Positions 11,063 through 22,319 of a DNA stretch of 64,000 nucleotides are shown piece after piece (position 1 is the first letter of the stretch; each line of letters starts with the position of its first letter). Made by a program: the position numbers and the translations under genes. The DNA comes from Serripes groenlandicus (Eukaryota > Mollusca > Bivalvia > Cardiida > Cardiidae): contig JASEVX010000033.1 in the NCBI GenBank assembly GCA_031761405.1, forward strand, positions 924,522-988,521, given 5' to 3'. The notes below the pieces were generated by a model. The model was not told where the DNA came from. It did no database searches and saw nothing but the letters and a program-made list of their open reading frames with translations.

Positions 11063-11206
11063 ACTTCCATTTTTCAAGATATAACATTGTTTTCAAAGCT
11101 GTCTCTTAACAAAATGTTATCCCCTAAAGAAATTCTTAGACTGCCTCTTTTGTGTTTTGTTGTGTTGTGTTGTGGTAGAGTATCCCCTGCCTGGTTTGTA
11201 CCAAGA

Positions 11207-11435
11207 TTAACCCTTCCCTTATATAGACGCTTTCTGACGCTTCTGCAGCAGACGGCTTTTTGAAAACATAGTGACAAAAGAAGAAATTGCTCAAAACGAG
11301 CAATTTCTCCTTTTGCCACAATGTTTTCCACTTTTAGTCATAGGTTATCGATTCAATTATAGGGATTTTCCATATTTTGACAAAATATGTTCAAAGTCGG
11401 CTGCTGCAGAGTTGTCGTATGAGGGAAAGGGTTAA
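11207..11435 (-). repeat. TTAA palindromic element, A
   Basis: Near full length with both TTAA; core hairpin GAAATTGCTC/GAGCAATTTC perfect. Confidence 0.9.
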
Positions 11436-11509
11436 AAACAGTAGTAATGGCGTCCTTCCTTGTACTCTAGATTGTGTGGGTTATCTTTACAACTAACTGG
11501 CTTGTGTCA

Positions 11510-11720
11510 GGGTAAATGGACCAGTAGTACTGGTAATATACCCAGGTAATGACATGAAATAACTGAACAAATGTTGAAAGCAGTGTAAAACACCATTCAA
11601 GCAATGCCCCTAGTCATTTATCCCTTTGCCATATACCCAGTTAATGACATGAAATAACTGAAAAAATGTTTAAAGCAGCGTAAAACACCATTCAGGCAAT
11701 GTCCCTTAAGTCATTTATCC
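11510..11720 (+). repeat. Two imperfect copies of a SINE tail segment
   Basis: ATACCCAG(G/T)TAATGACATG, AAATAACTGAA and AGCAG(T/C)GTAAAACACCATTC occur twice about 100 bases apart, each followed by a CATTTATCCCTTTGCC-like stretch. The unit resembles the 3' part of SINE family A. Confidence 0.6.
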
Positions 11721-12170
11721 CTTTGCCGCATGCGCATGAACATTGTTTTCATCTGTATTCAATAAATAAACTTTAATATAGATTTGTTTCCAAAGCCAAT
11801 TGTAATCCTTGGAAAGATTTATTGACCATTTGCCTAATTAGGAAATTGAACAATCTGGACAAATTCCCAGCCTTATATAATGTTGATACAAAGTATAGGT
11901 AAATGAAGAAATTGATCATCATGAGCAATTTCTTCTTTTCCAACACTGTTTTCAAAAGCAGACTGCTGTATAGGGGTTTATTCATCTCCACGAGGGAATG
12001 AGTTGATAGTTTCCCTCATAGAAACAATACTAGCAGAGAAATCTAATTCTCTCTCTGAATACAATTTTAGATTGGAGTAAATATTATGGTTTGGAAGGGA
12101 CACACTGCTCATTATGAGAAATTTCTTCATTTCCAACAATGCACTTTGGAATTGTTAAACAAGAAAAAAA
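11721..12170. repeat. Strongly decayed TTAA palindromic element pieces
   Basis: GATCATCATGAGCAATTTCTTC near 11910 and ATTATGAGAAATTTCTTC near 12112 are core remnants; no termini can be assigned. Confidence 0.4.
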
Positions 12171-12481
12171 AAATGGATTCCTATGGGACAGTATCAGACT
12201 GTCATGAACATTGGGAGAGGGGTAATTATTTCTCCCTGCCATGTAAATAATGATGTCTCCCAAAGTCTCTGAGGTGCATTAGTCTAATTAAATCATTGAT
12301 TTTGAAGTTACTAAGAAACACACCCTCGGTCCTGTGACTGTATTTTTTATCCGTCCCAGACTTTATTCTTTGTCGTCCTAATAATGTGATCATTCTTGAA
12401 ATCAATGTAAAATTACAAGTTACTTCTTTTTCACCCTTTCCCTCATACAGAAAATATTTTATCCCATGCAGCAGATTAGTT

Positions 12482-12692
12482 TTAACCCTTTTCCTCATAC
12501 GACAATTCCGCAGCAGATGACTGAACATATTTTGTCAAAAAATAGAATATCTCTATAATTGAATGGATAACCTATGACTAAAAGTGGAAAACATTGTGGC
12601 AAAAGGAGAATTTGCTCGTTTTGAGCAATTTCTTCATTTGTCACTATGTTTTCAAAAAGCTGTCTGCTGCAGAGGCGTCAGAAAGCGTCTAT
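12482..12692 (+). repeat. TTAA palindromic element, A, right end missing
   Basis: Left TTAA and most of the element are intact; it breaks off after GAAAGCGTCTAT, losing GAGGGAAAGGGTTAA. Another left-end remnant (CACCCTTTCCCTCATACAG) lies just upstream at 12433. Confidence 0.85.
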
Positions 12693-12780
12693 TGTGACAA
12701 AATGAGAAATTTTGAAGACTTAATGTTTTTAGTTATACTAAAAATTATAACTAACATATTCATAGCTTTGATATTAATTT

Positions 12781-13216
12781 ACCCCCTTTTCCCTCACAGA
12801 TCAAATATGCAGCAGAACACTTCGAAAACATCTATGGAAAAAAGTATGCAAAATCTCTATATTTGTTAGAGTTGAAAACATGGTTTCATATGGAGAGAAA
12901 TTGCTCACTATGATCAAGCAATATCTCTCCTTGCGATTATGTTTTAACCCTTTCCCTCATACGACAATTCTGCAGCAGACGACTTTGAACATATTTTGTC
13001 AAATATTGGAAAATCTCTAAAATTGAATGGATAACCTATGACAAAAAGTGGAAAACATTGTGGCAAAAGGAGAAATTGCACGTTTTGTGCAATTTCTACT
13101 TTTGTCACTATGTTTTCAAAAAGCTGTCTGCTGCAGAGGCGTCAGAGAGCGTCTATATGAGGGAAAGGGTTAAAGGTCGTCTGCTGCAGATGAGTCTATA
13201 TATGGAGAAGGGTTAA
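12781..13216 (+). repeat. TTAA palindromic element, B, host of a nested copy
   Basis: Left part ends GCGATTATGTTTTAA; right part resumes AAGGTCGTCTGCTGCAG after the inner copy and ends GGGTTAA at 13216. Confidence 0.8.
12944..13173 (+). repeat. TTAA palindromic element, A, intact, nested in an older copy
   Basis: 230 bp with TTAA at 12944 and 13170. Inserted into the ATGTTTT-AA-AGG core of the host. Confidence 0.93.
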
Positions 13217-13299
13217 AAACTTTGACATAGTAAAAGGTTGTTGCTGATTCGAATTATAATTACTGCAATCTCGAATATTAACCTTCATCTTTCATAATT

Positions 13300-13482
13300 C
13301 ATCCCTTTCCCACATGAAGACCCATTCTGCAGCATACAACTTTGAAAACATTTAGTAAAAAATATGAATACTTTAAATGAAAGAACAATTATTGAATAAA
13401 ATTGAACACATTGTGGCAAAAGGATAAATTGCTCATGATATGTTTTCTAAATTCATCTGCTACAGATCTGGGAAAGGGTTAA
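13300..13482 (+). repeat. TTAA palindromic element, B, shortened core
   Basis: The hairpin is cut to AAATTGCTCATGATATG; right TTAA present. Confidence 0.7.
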
Positions 13483-13505
13483 AGTCACCTAAAGTGGAAT
13501 AAGGT

Positions 13506-13741
13506 TTAACCCTTTCCCTCATATAGACGCTTTCTGACGCCTCTGCAGCAGACGACTATTTGAAAACATAGTGACAAAAGAAGAAATTGCACAAAACATA
13601 CAATTTCTCCTTTTGCCACAATGTTTTCCACTTTTAGTCATAGGTTTTTATAATCCATTCAATTATAGAGATTTTCCATTTTTTGACAAAATATGTTCAA
13701 AGTCGGCTGCTGCAGAATTGTCGTATGAGGGAAAGGTTTAA
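13506..13741 (-). repeat. TTAA palindromic element, A
   Basis: Both TTAA present; a five-base insertion in the spacer (GGTTTTTATAATCC). Confidence 0.9.
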
Positions 13742-13879
13742 GAGATTTTGCAGATTTATATGGTTGTATTTTGTAAGGATGTAGCATGAAGGATATGTGC
13801 TTAGAAGCAGGAAAATGAGCCACCAAAGACTCCTGACTGGTGTATCCAAAGCCAGTGTTTACCAACCTTTCTTAATATC

Positions 13880-14053
13880 CTTACGTCTTCCACCAATGGG
13901 CTAAGTCTATGTGGCAGCCAGTTGCTTGGGAAGATTGTTGTGTGGAGTACTGGTGTGAGAAAACCAGGAAATGCATGAGTAGGTGAACTGGCCGCCGTGA
14001 TATAACTGAGAAATTGTTAAAAACGGCGTTAAACCCCATGCAATCAATCAATT
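13880..14053 (+). mobile_element. SINE family A, 5'-truncated
   Basis: Contains GGCAGCCAGTTGCTTGGGAA, GTGTGGAGTACTGGTGTGAG, GGCCGCCGTGATATAACTGA and an AATCAATCAATT tail. Confidence 0.75.
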
Positions 14054-14318
14054 AATATCCTTAATTCTAAATTCACAAGGTAATACAGATTCTTACTGGC
14101 TAAACTACATGCAAATTTAATTACTTAGTGAATTTAGAATATTCTTTTGACTTATATATAGAATGAGTTTGCAACTTAATTTCCAAAATATACTTCCGCT
14201 TTAAAGGATGTTACAATGTCAATTTTGAACTTAAATGTCTCACCATGGAAAGAAATAAGACATCTTTTAGTAGAAAGTAGAAGCACTGGATTAGGCTGCA
14301 GGAAATTATGTATTAAGC

Positions 14319-14571
14319 TTAACCCTCCCTTTCCTACATACAACAAATATGCAGCAGATGACTTTTGAAACAAATTATTGACAAAAACGTGAAAAGTCTC
14401 CATAAATGAAAGTTAATTTATTAAAAAGAGTTGAACATTTTGGCAAAAGGAGAAATCCCTCTCCCTTCTGCAGACTAGTTTTTGACGTTTTTGCTGCAGA
14501 CGATTTTTGAAAACATGTTGACTAAAGGAGAAATTGCCCATGCATATTTGTTGTATGTGGGAAAGGGTTAA
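14319..14571 (+). repeat. Chimeric TTAA palindromic element
   Basis: A normal left half to GGCAAAAGGAGAAAT is joined to a second, minus-like unit starting CCCTCTCCCTTCTGCAGAC; TTAA at both outer ends. Confidence 0.65.
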
Positions 14572-14690
14572 TCGTCTTCTCTTAATTACCTTGTAGAATA
14601 ACCCAGTATGCACACTTTTGCACATTTGGAGATCAGCAAAGTTTTCCCAAATAATAAAAACAAAAAAAACTCAAATTAGTGTTGTTTGGA

Positions 14691-15280
<590 letters not shown>

Positions 15281-15293
15281 TAAGAATGAATTG

Positions 15294-15524
15294 TTAACCC
15301 TTTCACTCATACGACAATTCCGCAGCAGACGACTTTCTACATATTTTGTCAAAAAGTAGAAAATCTCTATAATTGAATGGATAACCTATAACTAAGAGTG
15401 GAAAACATTGTGGCAAAAGCAGAAATTGCACATTTTGTGCAATTTCTTCTTTTGTCGCTATGTTTTCAATAAAGCTGTCTGCTGCAGAGGCATCAGAAAG
15501 TGTCTATATGAGGGAAAGGGTTAA
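15294..15524 (+). repeat. TTAA palindromic element, A, intact
   Basis: 231 bp, both TTAA; starts 73 bases after the exon ending at 15220. Confidence 0.92.
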
Positions 15525-15657
15525 AAGTTAAACAAAGAATAAAATTTCTAGTTGTAGAATCTGTTCTGCTATTTATCATTTACTCGATCTGGGTTCTTTG
15601 CTTTGAAAACGTCTGATAAAAAATATTTATAGACTTCTTGAACATTTTAAGTACAAT

Positions 15658-15950
15658 TTAATCCTATGCCACATGTTGAGCATTATCTCCTTTTGCTACA
15701 ATGTTTTCAATTTTACTCAACAATTGTACATTCATTAGATTTTATAGATGTTTTCCTTATTTTGCCTAAGTGTTTGAAGTTGTCTGCTAAAGAATTGTTG
15801 TATGCGGGAAAGGGTTTTAGCATTTACCTGATTTGAGTTCTTTGCTTGAGAACTATCTGAAGAAAAAATTGTGACTTCTTGAAAATGCCGTAGCCATCTG
15901 CAGCAGATGTCTTTAAGAAAACATTGTAGCAAAAGGAGAAATGGCTCCTA
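15658..15950. repeat. Broken TTAA palindromic element pieces
   Basis: 15658-15815 is a minus-oriented right half ending GCGGGAAAGGGTTTT. 15890-15950 is a core piece (CATCTGCAGCAGATG). Confidence 0.55.
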
Positions 15951-16036
15951 AAGAGAAATAATTGTACTTTCACATTGTCGAAGAGTGAACCTCTGAACTT
16001 GATACCTAGCTTACCTGTATTATGTCGCAGCAGAGC

Positions 16037-16207
16037 TTAACAAATCATAAACAAATCTGCAGCAGACAACTGAAAACACCTTGGCAAATATATGAAAAGT
16101 AAAATAACTGAATAGAGCTGATGAGCAATTTCTCTTTTTGCCACAATGTACGCAAAAGTCGTCTGCTGCAGGGGCATCAGAAAGCGTCGGTATATGGGAA
16201 AGGGTCA
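16037..16207 (+). repeat. TTAA palindromic element, B, shortened
   Basis: Arms ACAAATCTGCAGCAGACAAC and GTCGTCTGCTGCAGG are intact; right end GGGAAAGGGTCAAT has lost TTAA. Confidence 0.65.
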
Positions 16208-16265
16208 ATATGTTGTCACCCTATCATCAGCATCTGCATCGGCTTTGGCAGTGGGAGCTAAATGT

Positions 16266-16434
16266 TTAAGCCTTTCCCACATACATGAAATCTGCAGCAG
16301 ATGACTTAAAATATCGTGGGGGGAAAATATTTAAAAAAAATCCATAAATGACGTAGTGTAAGTATTTGAACAAAAGGCGAAATGTTTTCAAAGGTCTTCT
16401 GCTGCAAATGTATCTGCAAATGGAAAAGGTTTAA
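16266..16434 (+). repeat. TTAA palindromic element, B, core lost
   Basis: TTAA at both ends; a GGGGGGAAAATATTT replacement in the spacer and no central hairpin. Confidence 0.7.
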
Positions 16435-16470
16435 GTTTTGAAAAGATTTTTACAAATAACCTCTTTCCAT

Positions 16471-16611
16471 TATCCCTTTCCCACATACAGACACTTTCTG
16501 CAGCAGACGACTTTTGAAAACATTGTGACAAAAGGAGAAGTTTTAGCTTTATTCAATAATTGTTCTTTAATTTATAGAGTCATCTGCTGCAGATTTGCTG
16601 TATGTGGTTAA
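16471..16611 (-). repeat. TTAA palindromic element, shortened, sharing its right TTAA
   Basis: The right end TATGTGG-TTAA runs straight into the next copy. Confidence 0.7.
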
Positions 16612-16836
16612 CCCTTTCCCTCATATAGACATGTTTTGACGCAAAAGCAGCAGACGACTTTTGAAGAACCTTGTGGCTAAAGGTGAAATTGCTCATGATG
16701 AGTAATTTCACCTTTGGCCACAATGTTTTCAACTTTATTTAACAACTAAGCTGTTTTTATGGAGATTTTTCAGGTTTTTGTCACTATGTTTTCAAAGTCA
16801 TCTGCTGCAGATTTGTCGTATTTGGGAAAGGGTTAA
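16608..16836 (-). repeat. TTAA palindromic element, C, intact
   Basis: Core GTGGCTAAAGGTGAAATTGC pairs with CACCTTTGGCCAC; both TTAA present. Confidence 0.88.
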
Positions 16837-17303
16837 GCCCCAGCCAGATCAGCTGTGCTGTCCCGTGGCAGCTCATGTAATAATTTTCTATAACTGCCTC
16901 AGCTTTCTATTTCTTTGCTTGAAATCTCTTTTCTTTTAATAATATCGGTCTTAAACAGAGCTTATTCATCCTTATTTAATCAGATTTATTATCAGTGGTT
17001 GAATTTAGCTTATTGGTCAAAGGACAAGTGAAAGTAAAGTAAACATTTTTCGTGATGATCACTTTCTTTTCTCATAATGTTATACAACAGTCATCTGCCA
17101 TTCAATTCTATGATGGCTGAGCATTGACATTTTAATGTAGTCTGCGATATGCAGAGCTGCTTAGTGTCTGATGTTGAAAATGATATTGAAAATGTCTGAA
17201 GAGAAGAGAGTAAAATCTCGATTTATGAACAATATTCAGATGGTATGGAAAACTTTGAAAGTGCACATTATGAGAAATTCCGCGGACGCTTTCTGTAGAT
17301 ACA
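16837..17303. other. Intron sequence without recognised features
   Basis: AT-rich; no repeat family or exon signal recognised. Confidence 0.5.
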
Positions 17304-17470
17304 TTAACCCAATTCCATTTTCAGACACATGTTGATGCAATTTCTCCTTTTGCAACAATGTTTTCAACTGTATTCTATTATAATACCTTCACTTATAGGA
17401 AGTTTTGATAGTTTTGCCTAGATGTTTTCAAAGTTATGTGCTGCAGATTTGTTGTTTGTGGGAAAGGGTT
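17304..17470 (-). repeat. TTAA palindromic element, B, left half of core lost
   Basis: Left TTAA present; right end GGGAAAGGGTTAG. Confidence 0.68.
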
Positions 17471-17479
17471 AGAAACATA

Positions 17480-17709
17480 TATTACCCTTTCTGCACATGC
17501 AACAAATCTACAGCAGACGACTTTAAAAACATTAACTCCAAAATATAGAAACTCTTTTAAATGAAGGATTAAATATTTAATGAAGTCGAAACCTTTTGGC
17601 GAAAAAAAGAAGTTGCATGTCTTGAACAATTTCTCTTTTTGCCAAAATGTTTTCAAAAGTCATCTGCTGCAGAGGCATCAGTAAGTGTCTGTATTTGGGA
17701 AAGGGATAA
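17480..17709 (+). repeat. TTAA palindromic element, B
   Basis: Full-length outline with ATTACCCTTTCTGCAC and GGGAAAGGGATAAC ends, both changed from TTAA. Confidence 0.75.
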
Positions 17710-17818
17710 CTGCAGTTTACATCAGGGATTTGCTGGGAGACTGTGATTTGTCTCCATAGTTAGTTATTTGTTCTCGTAAATAAATAAATCTTAACCATTT
17801 TTCTTCCCATTTCACTAG

Positions 17819-18310
17819 GATGCACGCCTGCTTGTCAACGACCAACTCTTGGAAGTGAACGACACGGCCTTAGTAGACTATTCAAACACTGAAGCAATGG
17901 ACTTGTTACGAAATGCTATGCAAATTGAGGGGCCGGTTCCCGGTTGTATAAATATCAAGGTGGCAAGGAGAATAGGGGCACCATCACCTTCACCCTTCTC
18001 ATCTCCTGGGTCCAATGAAAATTACTTAGGTGATATGGGTGGATTTTTTTCTAAAGATGTGGAAGAGAACAATAATTCATTGGATAAAAGTGATCATGTG
18101 ACGCATGGCTATAGTGATTCATTGGATCGAACAGAGGAACAAAATACTTTAGATATGAATGATTTTAAATCTCCACATTTAATTCTGGATCGTTTAAAGT
18201 CGGGAAATGGACTGCGGAACATGTCATACACACGTGCCACTCGGGATAGTTATATGGAGACACCGGAACCGAAAAAAATTCGGGAAAATCTCATAGACTT
18301 ATCAAAACAG
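17819..18310 (+). CDS. PARD3: Par-3 exon: PDZ3 second half and Ser/Asn-rich linker
   Basis: The acceptor is CATTTCACTAG and the donor is AAACAG|GTTAGG, phase 0 at both ends (164 codons). DARLLVNDQLLEVND continues PDZ3 and GCINIKVARRIG is its last strand. The rest is a disordered-looking linker rich in Ser, Asn and Asp (SPSPFSSPGSNENYLGDMGG) ending PEPKKIRENLIDLSKQ. Seven in-frame Met codons occur here, but the splice acceptor and the PDZ3 continuity fix the start at 17819. Confidence 0.96.
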
Positions 18311-18408
18311 GTTAGGTTTATCTGATAATAAAATGTAGCGGGGAAATGTTTGTATTAAGACTGTATTCTTCCGGAGATTATCACCTTTAATTATATGATA
18401 TCTACTTT

Positions 18409-18802
18409 TTAATTCTTTCCCTCAAATCTGTAGCAGACAACTTTGAAAACATTTAAGCAAAATAATGGGAAATCTCTATAATGAAGGCACAACATTTTTT
18501 GAAAGGGAAAAAATGTGCTCAAATTACTCTCTCAACAGAATCTTTATCTGTTTTTCCAAAAATATCTCCCACATCTAAAGATTCTTCTATATACATGTAG
18601 TTCTCATATGCTTTCAAAATTGACAACAGGTAAAATGTTTACCTTTTCCACATACATGCTTTCTGACGCTTCTGCAGCAGAAGCAGAAGACTTATAAAAA
18701 CTTTGTGGCAAACGGAGAGATTGCTCATGATGAAAAATATCTCCTTTTGCCACACTGTTTTCAACTCGATTCAATAACTTTAATATCATTTACATAGATT
18801 TT
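18409..18802. repeat. Two TTAA palindromic element pieces
   Basis: 18409-18500 is a plus left half. 18640-18802 is a minus copy that lacks its right end and runs into the GCTCACCT element at 18803. Confidence 0.6.
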
Positions 18803-19913
18803 TAGCTCACCTAAGCACGAACAATTTCTTGTTAACACGATACAGTCTTTACTTTTGATTGTATCTCAACTAAACTTATACAGTAGTTAGATATCCATGA
18901 GAGCTCGGTTCCTTTCGAAAACCAGCCAGATCCGCCCATGCATGACTGGATTATGGCCCTTGAAATAGTCAAAATTGCTATAAAAGAGCTTGTTAACACG
19001 ATACAGTCTTCACTTTTGATTGTATCTCAACTAAACTTATACAGTAGTTAGATATCCATGAGAGCTCGGTTCCTTTCGGACACCAGCCAGATCCGCCTAT
19101 GCATGACTGGATTATGGCCCTTGAAATGGTCAAAATTTCTATAAAAGAGCTTGTTAACACAATACAGTCTTTACTTTTGATTGTATCTCAACTAAACTTA
19201 TACAGTAGTTAGATATCCATGAGAGCTCGGTTCCTTTCGAAAACCAGCCAGATACGCCCATGCATGACTGGATTATGGCCCTTGAAATGGTCAAAATTGC
19301 TATAAAAGAGCTTGTTAACAGGATACAGTCTTCACTTTTGATTGTATCTCAACCAAACTTATACAGTAGTTAGATATCCATGAGAGCTCGGTTCCTTTTG
19401 AAAACCAGCCAGATCCTCCCATGCATGACAGGATTATGGCCCTTGAAATGGTCAAAATTGCTATAAAAGAGCTTGTTAACATGATACAGTCTTCACTTTT
19501 GATTGTATCTCAACCAAACTTATACAGTAGTTAGATATCCATGAGAGCTCAGTTCCTTTCGTAAACCAGCCAGATCCGCCCATGCAAGACTGGATTATGT
19601 CCCTTGAAATTGTCCAAATTGCTATAATTGAGCATGTGAACACAATAGAGGCTCCATTTACTATCTGATCTTCACCAAACTTAGATAGTAGTTAAATATT
19701 GATGAGAGCTTGGTTCCTTTTGAAAATCAGCTAGATCCGCCCATGCAAGACTGGATTATGGCCCATGAAATTGTAAAAATTGCTATAATACAGCTTGTGA
19801 ACACAAAAGAGCCTCCATTTACTATCTGATCTTCACCATACATACATGCTCTGGATTGAAAATGACCAAAGAACCATACCAGTAGAGCATAGGCCCTCAT
19901 GGGCCTCTTGTTC
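18803..19913 (+). mobile_element. GCTCACCT-family element with a 160-bp tandem array
   Basis: Starts TTTTTAGCTCACCTAAGCAC and ends CATGGGCCTCTTGTT. Inside are five units of about 160 bp with few differences (GATACAGTCTT, ACAGTAGTTAGATATCCATG, GAGAGCTCGGTTCCTTTCG, AAACCAGCCAGATCCGCCCA), then two diverged units. A two-unit fragment of the same array lies at 25962-26180. No coding potential. Confidence 0.85.
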
Positions 19914-20057
19914 TTGGTAAACAATGGAAATGGCAGTGTGAGGCGTTCTGAGCAGTGGCACCTAAATTTGCATTGTTTACAAATGGGTCGAAATTGCCCC
20001 TAAACCAGGGTTTTCAAAATAGGATTTAAATTACAACTGTTTCACGCCAAGCCCTCG
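19914..20057 (-). repeat. Half copy of a palindromic element with TCGAGGGCTTGG ends
   Basis: ACAACTGTTTCACGCCAAGC then CCTCGA is the right end; a complete copy is at 62931-63168. The left half was probably cut off by the neighbouring element. Confidence 0.7.
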
Positions 20058-20141
20058 AAATACTCTTTCTCTGTATAAAAAACCCTACAACAAATTCTAC
20101 CTTTAAACAAAGACGAGATTTTCCCTTTTCATTGGTGGTCT

Positions 20142-20377
20142 TTAACCCTTTCCCTCATACGACAATTCTGCAGCAGACAACTTTGAACATATTTTGTCAA
20201 AAAATAGAAAATCTTTATAATTAAATGGATAACCTATGACTAAAAGTGGAAAACATTTTTTTGTGGCAAAAGGAGAAATTGCTCGTTTTGAGCAATTTCT
20301 TCTTTTTGTAACAATGTTTTCAAAAAGCCTTCTGCTGCAGAGGCTTCAGAAAGCATCTATATGAGGGAAAGGGTTAA
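20142..20377 (+). repeat. TTAA palindromic element, A
   Basis: Both TTAA present; a seven-base TTTTTTG insertion in the core. Inserted into GGTGGTCTTTAA-ACACAGGTTTGACTG of another repeat; ends 30 bases before the exon at 20408. Confidence 0.92.
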
Positions 20378-20407
20378 ACACAGGTTTGACTGTTTATCCT
20401 TTTGCAG

Positions 20408-20559
20408 AGACCTCGTCCGCACTCTACCATTGGTATTGGGAAGCGGTCCCCTTCAGGATCTGCAAGCTCTAGCTCTGAAGACTTGAACAAGGAACCAGCA
20501 TGGCTAATAGGCCCGGACTGGACCAAGCATGCTAGTCAAACCAGTGAGGAAGCCGAAAT
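20408..20559 (+). CDS. PARD3: Par-3 exon: Ser-rich segment
   Basis: The acceptor is TCCTTTTGCAG and the donor is GAAAT|GTAAGT. It encodes RPRPHSTIGIGKRSPSGSAS, a Ser/Glu stretch and KEPAWLIGPDWTKHAS, entering in phase 0 and leaving in phase 2. No domain. The 152-base exon is not a multiple of three, so skipping it would shift the frame. It lies between two palindromic elements in opposite orientation, 30 bases upstream and 23 bases downstream. Confidence 0.92.
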
Positions 20560-20582
20560 GTAAGTTTAACCTACATTAATAT

Positions 20583-20826
20583 TTAATCCCCTTATGCACA
20601 TATAGAAGAAGCTTGTAGAAGCTTTTCTGACGCCTGTAGAGCAGGCGACTTTAGATAACATTGGGACTGAGGGAGAAATTGCTCTAAACAAGCAAATTCT
20701 TCTTTTGCCACAATGTTTTCAACTCTTTTCAGTAATTATACCTACATTTATACAGCTTTTCTGTGTTTTTGCCTAGTAGTTTTCAAAGTTGTCTGAAGCA
20801 AATTTGGTGTATGTTGGAAAGAGTTA
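20583..20826 (-). repeat. TTAA palindromic element, B
   Basis: Left TTAA 23 bases after the exon ends; a 12-base duplication (AAGAAGCTTGTAGAAGCTT) in the left arm. Confidence 0.75.
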
Positions 20827-20844
20827 GTATGTACTCACTCCATT

Positions 20845-20935
20845 GATGTTCTAATGGCAGAACCCTCTCATCACAGGATTTGGACCTCGGGCCTTTATTT
20901 AATGGTTGACGCTCTACCACTGTACCCTTGCCGTC
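20845..20935 (-). mobile_element. SINE family C head fragment
   Basis: GGCAGAACCCTCTCATCACA and GACGCTCTACCACTGTACCC are the reverse complement of the tRNA-like head at 37527. Confidence 0.55.
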
Positions 20936-20948
20936 AGTTGGTTACGAG

Positions 20949-21183
20949 TTAATCTTTTCCCACAAACAGACCGTTCCTAACGCCTCCGCAGCAGCTGACT
21001 GTTAAACACATGGTGACGAAAGGAGAAAAAGGCTCTTCATGAGCAACTTCTTTTTTTGCCACAATGTTTTCAACTGTGTTAAAAGATATTACTTTCATTT
21101 ATAGAAAGTTTCCATATTTTTGCCTATAAGTTTATGTTTTCAAAGTCATCATCTGTAGATTTGTTGTATGTGGAAGATGTTAA
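20949..21183 (-). repeat. TTAA palindromic element, B
   Basis: Shares its right TTAA (21180-21183) with the next copy. Confidence 0.75.
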
Positions 21184-21394
21184 CCCTTTCCCTCATGCGA
21201 CAATTCTGCAGCAGATGACTTTGAACGTATTTTGTCAAAAAATCTCCATAATTGAATGGATAACAACCTATGACTAAAAGTGGAAAACATTGTGGCAAAA
21301 GGAGAAATTGCACGTTTTGTGCAATTTCTTCTTTTGTCACTATGTTTTCAAAAAGCTGTCTGCTGCAGAGGCGTCAGAAAGCGTTTCCACTTAC
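21180..21394 (+). repeat. TTAA palindromic element, A, right terminus lost
   Basis: Intact to GTCAGAAAGCG; the end is replaced by the following copy, which lacks its own left terminus. Confidence 0.82.
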
Positions 21395-21609
21395 AGGGAT
21401 TTCTGACGCTTCTGCAGCAGGTTACTTTTGACAAGATAGTGGCAATAAAAGAAATTGCTCATAATGAGCAATTTCTTATTTTGCCACAATGCTTGCAAAT
21501 CAAATCAATTTAATGATAAAACTTTCATTGAAAGAGGTTTACCATATTCTAAACCAGTTGGCTTCAAAGTCTGTTGCAGATTTGTTGCAGTTGGGAAAGG
21601 GAGGGTTAA
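21390..21609 (-). repeat. TTAA palindromic element, B, next to a splice acceptor
   Basis: Right end GGGAAAGGGAGGGTTAA; 23 bases separate it from the exon at 21633. Confidence 0.75.
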
Positions 21610-21632
21610 AATAACACTTCTTATAATTACAG

Positions 21633-21769
21633 GAGCCCGGCGGCTGGTGATGGTTTCAGTCGAGATGGGTTTGGGCGACAGAGTATGTCTGAGAAGAGGA
21701 AAGGCCATGCAGATCCCAGAAGCAGTGAAACGTACCAGAAAGCAAAAGGTCTTAAAGACTTACACAAAG
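21633..21769 (+). CDS. PARD3: Par-3 exon with FGRQSMSEKR block
   Basis: The acceptor is TATAATTACAG and the donor is ACAAAG|GTATAG. Phase 2 in (AT|G = Met), phase 1 out. The product includes FSRDGFGRQSMSEKRKGHAD, nearly identical to a block between PDZ3 and the aPKC-target site of vertebrate PARD3, then a Lys-rich SETYQKAKGLKDLHK. Open frames in the other two + frames and on the - strand here are shadows. A repeat ends 23 bases before the exon. Confidence 0.95.
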
Positions 21770-21896
21770 GTATAGTAGATACACTCTTAATGCCCGGCCA
21801 AAAATATTTTACTTTATTGTGGTTACTCAAAAGCATCATCTCACAATATGAAAGAGCTTTATTGGTGCAGAGCCAAGACTTGTGGAGTCATCCTTA

Positions 21897-22125
21897 TTAA
21901 CCCTTTCCCACATATAGACGCCTTCTGACGCCTCTGAAGCAGACGACTTTTGAAAACATTGTGACAAAAGGGGAAATTGCTCAAAACAAGCAATTTCTCC
22001 TTTTGCCACAATGTTTTCAACTTTTTTCAGTAATTATACCTTCAATCACTTAGAATTGCAATGTTTTTATATAGATGTTTACAAAGTCGTCTGCTACAGA
22101 ATTGCTGTATGTGGGAAAGGGTTAT
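21897..22125 (-). repeat. TTAA palindromic element, B
   Basis: Left TTAA present; right end GGGTTATT. Hairpin GAAATTGCTCAAAACAAGC with one mismatch. Confidence 0.82.
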
Positions 22126-22319
22126 TATTAGGAGGCTGCTTAGGGAGTGGGAGGTAAAAGGTTTGAATCCCAGTTGAGTCTATTCTCTTATGACTGTTTG
22201 TTAGGCCACTAGCCAGTTCAATATTTGTAACGATTGCCATTCTGGCTGTTGCATGGCAAAACGGACAAGACTTGGGAAAATAAATTAAATAAGGTGCCTC
22301 TAAAGTCATAAAGGAATCA

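Noticed and set aside
12594..12869. Recurring small open frames with a peptide like WQKEKLLVLSNFFFCHYVF at many loci (for example 12594, 27345, 30589, 45057, 8022 minus)
   Set aside because: They are the translated core of the TTAA palindromic element. They start at varied positions, are interrupted in most copies and lie on both strands, so they are not a gene family.
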